From: Actinoplanes sp. KI2
GTDB taxonomy: Bacteria > Actinomycetota > Actinomycetes > Mycobacteriales > Micromonosporaceae
Direction of reading: 5' to 3'
Assembly (NCBI RefSeq): GCF_025630775.1
Contig: NZ_JAOSZE010000042.1
Location: forward strand, 1 to 64,000
Length of the DNA: 64,000 nucleotides
Below the pieces are notes generated by a model. It had not been told where the DNA came from and did no database searches. It saw only the letters and a list, made by a program, of their open reading frames with translations. The position numbers and the translations under genes are program-made. Shown here piece by piece: positions 60,446 to 64,000 of the stretch; within the stretch, counting starts at the first letter, position 1; every line of letters starts with the position of its first letter.

Positions 60446-62008
60446 CTACAGTTCGGCGATATACCAGGCCGCGGTGTCCGGCGGCAGGACGCCGTTGCCG
60501 CCGAGCGGATCGCTGGAGAGCAACAGCCGGGCCCCGCGTACGCGGTCGGGCGCCGCGGCCGGCCGGTCGCCGGCGTTGACCACGCAGACGAACCCCGGGC
60601 CGCGGTCGAAGGCCAGCACGTCCCCGTCGGCCGGCAGCCAGCCGAGCGGCCCCTCGGTCAGGGCCGGGACGGTCGCCCGGTGGCGCAACGCCGATCGGTA
60701 GAGCGACAGCATCGACGCCGGATCGCCGGCCTGCCGGTCCACGGTCAGCCGGGCCCACTCGGCCGGCTGCGGCAGCCACGCCGTGCCCGGTCCGAAGCCG
60801 AACGGCGGCGCCGTGCCGGACCAGGGGAGTGGCACCCGGCAGCCGTCGCGGCCGGGATCCGCGCCCCGCGTACGCAGAAAGGTCGGGTCCTGGCGCAGCT
60901 CGGCGGGCAGGTCGGTGACCTCCGGCAGCCCCAGTTCCTCGCCCTGATAGACATACGCCCCGCCGGGCAGGGCCAGCATGAGCAACGCCGCGGCCCGGGC
61001 CCGCCGGACGCCGGTGGCGCCGCCGCCGTAGCGGGTGACGTGCCGGATCACGTCGTGGTTGGACAGCACCCACGTCGCCGGCGCGCCGACCGCGGTCAGC
61101 GCCTGCATGCTCTCGTCGACCGCCCGGCGCAGCGCCCCGGCCTCCCACGGCGCGAGCAGGAAGGTGAAGTTGAACGCGGTGTGCAGCTCGTCGGGGCGCA
61201 GGTAGCGGGCGAGCCGGGCCGGGTCGGCCACCCAGATCTCGCCGACGAAGGTGCGGTCGCCCGGGTAGCCGTCGCTGATCCGGCGCCAGGACCGGTAGAC
61301 GTCGTGCACCTCGTCGAGGTCCCAGTGCGGGTGCCCGGCGACGGCCGGGCCGGAGGTGGCCTGCCCGGCGCCGAGGTCGGGCATCTCCGGGTCCTTCGCC
61401 AGCCCGTGTGCGACGTCGACGCGGAAGCCGTCGACCCCGCGGTCGAGCCAGAACCGCAGGATGGACCGGAACTCCTCGCGTACCTCGTCGTTGGTCCAGT
61501 CCAGGTCGGGCTGTTGCGGCGCGAACAGGTGCAGGTACCACTGCCCGTCGGCGACCTGGGTCCAGGCACGGCCGCCGAACGCGCTCGCCCAGTTGTTGGG
61601 CGGGAGCGACCCGCGGCCGTCGCGGAACAGGTACCGGGCACGCTCGCGGCTGCCCGGCGGCGCAGCCAGAGCGGCCCGGAACCAGGGGTGCTCGTCGGAG
61701 GTGTGGTTGGGAACCAGATCGAAGATCACCCGCAGGCCGTACGCGTGCGCGTCGGCGATCAGCGCCTCGGCGTCGGCCAGGGCGCCGAAGCGCGGGTCGA
61801 CGTCGCGGTAGTCCGACACGTCGTAGCCCGCGTCGGCCTGCGGTGACGGGTAGAACGGGTTGAGCCAGAGGGCGTCGACGCCCAGGTCGCGCAGGTACGG
61901 CAGGCGGGACCGGACGCCCGGCAGGTCGCCGATCCCGTCGCCGTCCGAGTCGGCGAAGCTGCGCACGTAGACCTGGTAGATCACCGCGTGGCGCCACCAG
62001 GGGCTCAT
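60446..62008 (-). CDS. Alpha-glucosidase (GH13)
   Basis: 520 residues. The GH13 motifs are 'DLVPNHTSDEHPWF' (region I), nucleophile Asp in 'GFRVDVAHGL' (II), acid Glu in 'FVGEIWV' (III) and 'WVLSNHDVIRHVTRYGG' (IV). 'VIYQVYVRSFADSDGDGIGD' at the start is typical of oligo-1,6- or alpha-glucosidases (AglA-type). There is no signal peptide, so it acts on imported sugars inside the cell. It is the last gene of a sugar transporter operon, 13 bp after the ATPase gene. Confidence 0.92.
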   Translation of the reverse strand: MSPWWRHAVIYQVYVRSFADSDGDGIGDLPGVRSRLPYLRDLGVDALWLNPFYPSPQADAGYDVSDYRDVDPRFGALADAEALIADAHAYGLRVIFDLVPNHTSDEHPWFRAALAAPPGSRERARYLFRDGRGSLPPNNWASAFGGRAWTQVADGQWYLHLFAPQQPDLDWTNDEVREEFRSILRFWLDRGVDGFRVDVAHGLAKDPEMPDLGAGQATSGPAVAGHPHWDLDEVHDVYRSWRRISDGYPGDRTFVGEIWVADPARLARYLRPDELHTAFNFTFLLAPWEAGALRRAVDESMQALTAVGAPATWVLSNHDVIRHVTRYGGGATGVRRARAAALLMLALPGGAYVYQGEELGLPEVTDLPAELRQDPTFLRTRGADPGRDGCRVPLPWSGTAPPFGFGPGTAWLPQPAEWARLTVDRQAGDPASMLSLYRSALRHRATVPALTEGPLGWLPADGDVLAFDRGPGFVCVVNAGDRPAAAPDRVRGARLLLSSDPLGGNGVLPPDTAAWYIAEL

Positions 62009-62021
62009 CCTAAAGATCCCT

Positions 62022-63191
62022 TCAGTCGGTGGTCAGCAGGTTCTTGCCGGATGCCGCGTCGAACAGGTGCAGCTTCGCCGTGTCGTACCAGAGCCGGGCG
62101 TTGCTGCCGCGCCGGACGCCGGAGGACGCGTCCAGCCGGGCGGTGATCGAGGTGCCGGCGCCGTGCAGGTCGTTGCCGGTGTCCTTGGCCAGGTCGTCGA
62201 GGTCGGCCGAGTGTGCGCTCTCGCCCTTGACGGTGAAGTACGCGAAGACGTCCGACCCCATCGCCTCGACGATGTCGATCGGCGCCTCGAAGGCCGCCCC
62301 CGGCTTGTCCCCGACGACCGACGCGTCCTCGAAGTGCTCGGGCCGGATGCCGACGATCACGTCGCGGTCGGTGACCGCGCCGTCCAGTGCCCGCCGGGTC
62401 TGCTCCGGCAGCTGGGCCTCGCCGAGGGCGGTCACCACCGTACCGCCGCGCAGCTGCCCGGGCAGGAAATTCATCGACGGGCTGCCGATGAAGCCGGCCA
62501 CGAACAGGTTCGCCGGGTGGGCGTACAGGTGCGCGGGGGTGCCCACCTGCTGCACCACGCCGGCGCGCATGACCACGACCCGATCGCCGAGGGTCATCGC
62601 CTCGGTCTGGTCGTGCGTCACGTAGAGCGTCGTGGTGCCCAGCGATTTCTGGATGCGGGAGATTTGGGTACGCATCTGCACCCGCAGCTTGGCGTCCAGG
62701 TTCGACAACGGCTCGTCCATCAGGAAGGCCTTGGGGGACCGGACGATGGCGCGTCCCATGGCGACGCGCTGACGCTGGCCCCCGGACAGGTTCGCCGGCT
62801 TGCGGTCCAGGTGCTGGGTCAGCTCCAGCAGCTCGGCGGCGTCGTCCACCTTCTTCCGGATGGTCAGCTTGTCCATCCCGGCCAGCCGCAGCGGGAAGCC
62901 CATGTTCTCCCGGACGGTCATGTGCGGGTACAGCGCGTAGGACTGGAACACCATGGCGATGTCGCGGTCCTTGGGCGCCTTGTCGTTGACCACCTGACCG
63001 TCGATGATCAGCTTGCCGGCGGTGATGTCCTCGAGGCCGGCCACCATGTTGAGGGTGGTCGACTTCCCGCAGCCGGACGGGCCGACCAGGATGATGAACT
63101 CGCCGTCGGCGATGTCGAGGTTGAAGTCGTCAACCGCCAGCGATCCGTCGGGGTAGCGCTTGACGACGTGCTCCAGAACGATCTCGGCCAC
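62022..63191 (-). CDS. Sugar ABC transporter ATPase, MsmK/UgpC-type
   Basis: 389 residues, GTG start with GAGAGGAG upstream. Walker A 'GPSGCGKSTT', Q-loop 'VFQSYALYPHMTVREN', signature 'NLSGGQRQRVAMGRAI', Walker B 'AFLMDEPLSNLD' and the C-terminal regulatory domain (about 240-389, TOBE/MalK-like) are present. It energises uptake of di- or oligosaccharides with the permeases upstream. It lies between the permease and the alpha-glucosidase in one operon. Confidence 0.95.
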   Translation of the reverse strand: MAEIVLEHVVKRYPDGSLAVDDFNLDIADGEFIILVGPSGCGKSTTLNMVAGLEDITAGKLIIDGQVVNDKAPKDRDIAMVFQSYALYPHMTVRENMGFPLRLAGMDKLTIRKKVDDAAELLELTQHLDRKPANLSGGQRQRVAMGRAIVRSPKAFLMDEPLSNLDAKLRVQMRTQISRIQKSLGTTTLYVTHDQTEAMTLGDRVVVMRAGVVQQVGTPAHLYAHPANLFVAGFIGSPSMNFLPGQLRGGTVVTALGEAQLPEQTRRALDGAVTDRDVIVGIRPEHFEDASVVGDKPGAAFEAPIDIVEAMGSDVFAYFTVKGESAHSADLDDLAKDTGNDLHGAGTSITARLDASSGVRRGSNARLWYDTAKLHLFDAASGKNLLTTD

Positions 63192-63210
63192 TTTCGGCTC
63201 CTCTCGAATG

Positions 63211-64000
63211 TCAGCCCTTGACCGCGCCGGAGGTCAGGCCGGCGACGATGCGCCGCTGGAAGACCAGCACGAACAGCACGAGGGGGATGGTGATGACGAT
63301 GGCGGCCGCGGCGATCGGCCCGGTGGGCTTCTCGAACGTGGTGGCGCCGGTGAAGTAGCTCATCGCGGCCGGCACGGTGCGTGCCGCCGAGGTCGAGGTC
63401 AGCGACAGGGCGAACAGGAAGTCGTTCCAGCACGCGATGAAGCACAGGATCGCCGTGGTGAAGATGCCGGGCATCGCGAGCGGGGTGATGACCTGCCGGA
63501 AGGCCTGGTACGGCGTGGCGCCGTCCATCTTCGCCGCCTTCTCCAGGTCCCACGGGATCTCCCGGAAGAACGCCGACAGCGTGTAGATCGCCAGCGGCAG
63601 CGCGAAGGTGATGTACGGGATGATCAGGCCGGGCCACGTGTCGAACAGCCCGATCGCCGTCTCGATCTTGAACAGCGGAGTGACCAGCGCGATCTGCGGG
63701 AACATCGAGACCAGCAGCGCCATCGCCAGGATCGCCGCCTTGCCCGGGAACTGCAGCCGGGCGATCGCGTACGCGCACATGGTGCCCACCACGATGGCCA
63801 CCAGCGTGGAGATCAGGCAGATGCCGATCGAGTTGATCAGGGAGCGGACGAAGTCCTCGTTCTGGAAGATGGCCTTGTAGCTGGCGCCGGTCGGGTGGGT
63901 CGGGAAGTACTTGCCGTCGTTGAGTGTCTCGGCGTTCTTGAGCGAGAGCGAGAGCAGCCAGAACACCGGGACGAACGCGTACAGCAGCACCAGGATGTTG
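63211..64000 (-). CDS. Sugar ABC transporter permease, MalG-type (partial)
   Basis: The frame is open to the right edge, so the start is outside the window; about 263 residues are visible. Hydrophobic helices, the EAA motif 'DLEKAAKMDGATPYQAFRQV' and 'FIACWNDFLFALSLTS' identify the MalG branch. It is the inner-membrane channel partner of a second permease that should lie further right. Confidence 0.93.
   Translation of the reverse strand, partial: NILVLLYAFVPVFWLLSLSLKNAETLNDGKYFPTHPTGASYKAIFQNEDFVRSLINSIGICLISTLVAIVVGTMCAYAIARLQFPGKAAILAMALLVSMFPQIALVTPLFKIETAIGLFDTWPGLIIPYITFALPLAIYTLSAFFREIPWDLEKAAKMDGATPYQAFRQVITPLAMPGIFTTAILCFIACWNDFLFALSLTSTSAARTVPAAMSYFTGATTFEKPTGPIAAAAIVITIPLVLFVLVFQRRIVAGLTSGAVKG

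Overview
This window is high-GC DNA that looks like the chromosome of a filamentous actinomycete. A Micromonosporaceae member such as Actinoplanes is a plausible guess. The support is GTG/TTG starts, C-ending codons, a LysX-type lysyl-tRNA synthetase fusion, an XRE/DUF5753 + DUF397 pair, PadR and F420/LLM genes, and many secreted carbohydrate-binding proteins. I saw no rRNA, tRNA, CRISPR array or prophage. Gene density is high and many genes overlap by 4 bases (ATGA/GTGA), so translational coupling is common.

Layout. 1-454: the 3' end of a Clp ATPase, converging on a TPR protein. 1964-4201: a segment bounded by inverted ends of an IS5-like element. It holds a crippled transposase, a secreted protein of unknown function and a truncated DsbA-like pseudogene. 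4249-8810: a fasciclin lipoprotein and a large secreted protein with a perfect internal 732-bp tandem duplication. 8912-13052: PadR regulator plus membrane protein, an inositol-monophosphatase-like protein with an altered active site, a membrane protein and an EamA transporter whose 3' ends have been duplicated. 13059-15633: two-component system with a DUF1003 protein. 15626-19524: an esterase and its degenerate paralogue, a serine protease and a carbonic anhydrase. 19678-25304: an oligopeptide-type ABC transporter whose binding-protein gene carries a frameshift. 25332-33132: two YcxB-like proteins, a CBM2 protein, an LLM oxidoreductase, metX-metY-CoA-binding, OsmC and a flavoprotein.

33145-48510 is the most coherent block. 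It holds narK with a hemerythrin gene, feoA-feoB with a NifU-domain gene, narGHJI, moeA, cysK-cysE, a cysteine-containing HTH regulator and a YwiC-like protein. Together these supply nitrate uptake, ferrous iron, Fe-S and molybdenum cofactor, and the nitrate reductase itself. Palindromes of the form GGGACC-WW-GGTCCC lie in both divergent promoter regions (narK/feoA and narG/moeA). They match the DosR/DevR-type hypoxia operator, so I infer one oxygen-responsive regulon.

48526-64000: a GH16 glucanase with LacI-type operators, a second cysteine-containing regulator divergent from folE and a ferredoxin-reductase-like gene, a secreted beta-propeller-like protein, LysX, small membrane and Cys-rich proteins, the XRE/DUF397 pair, and an alpha-glucosidase followed by sugar ABC transporter genes that run off the right edge.
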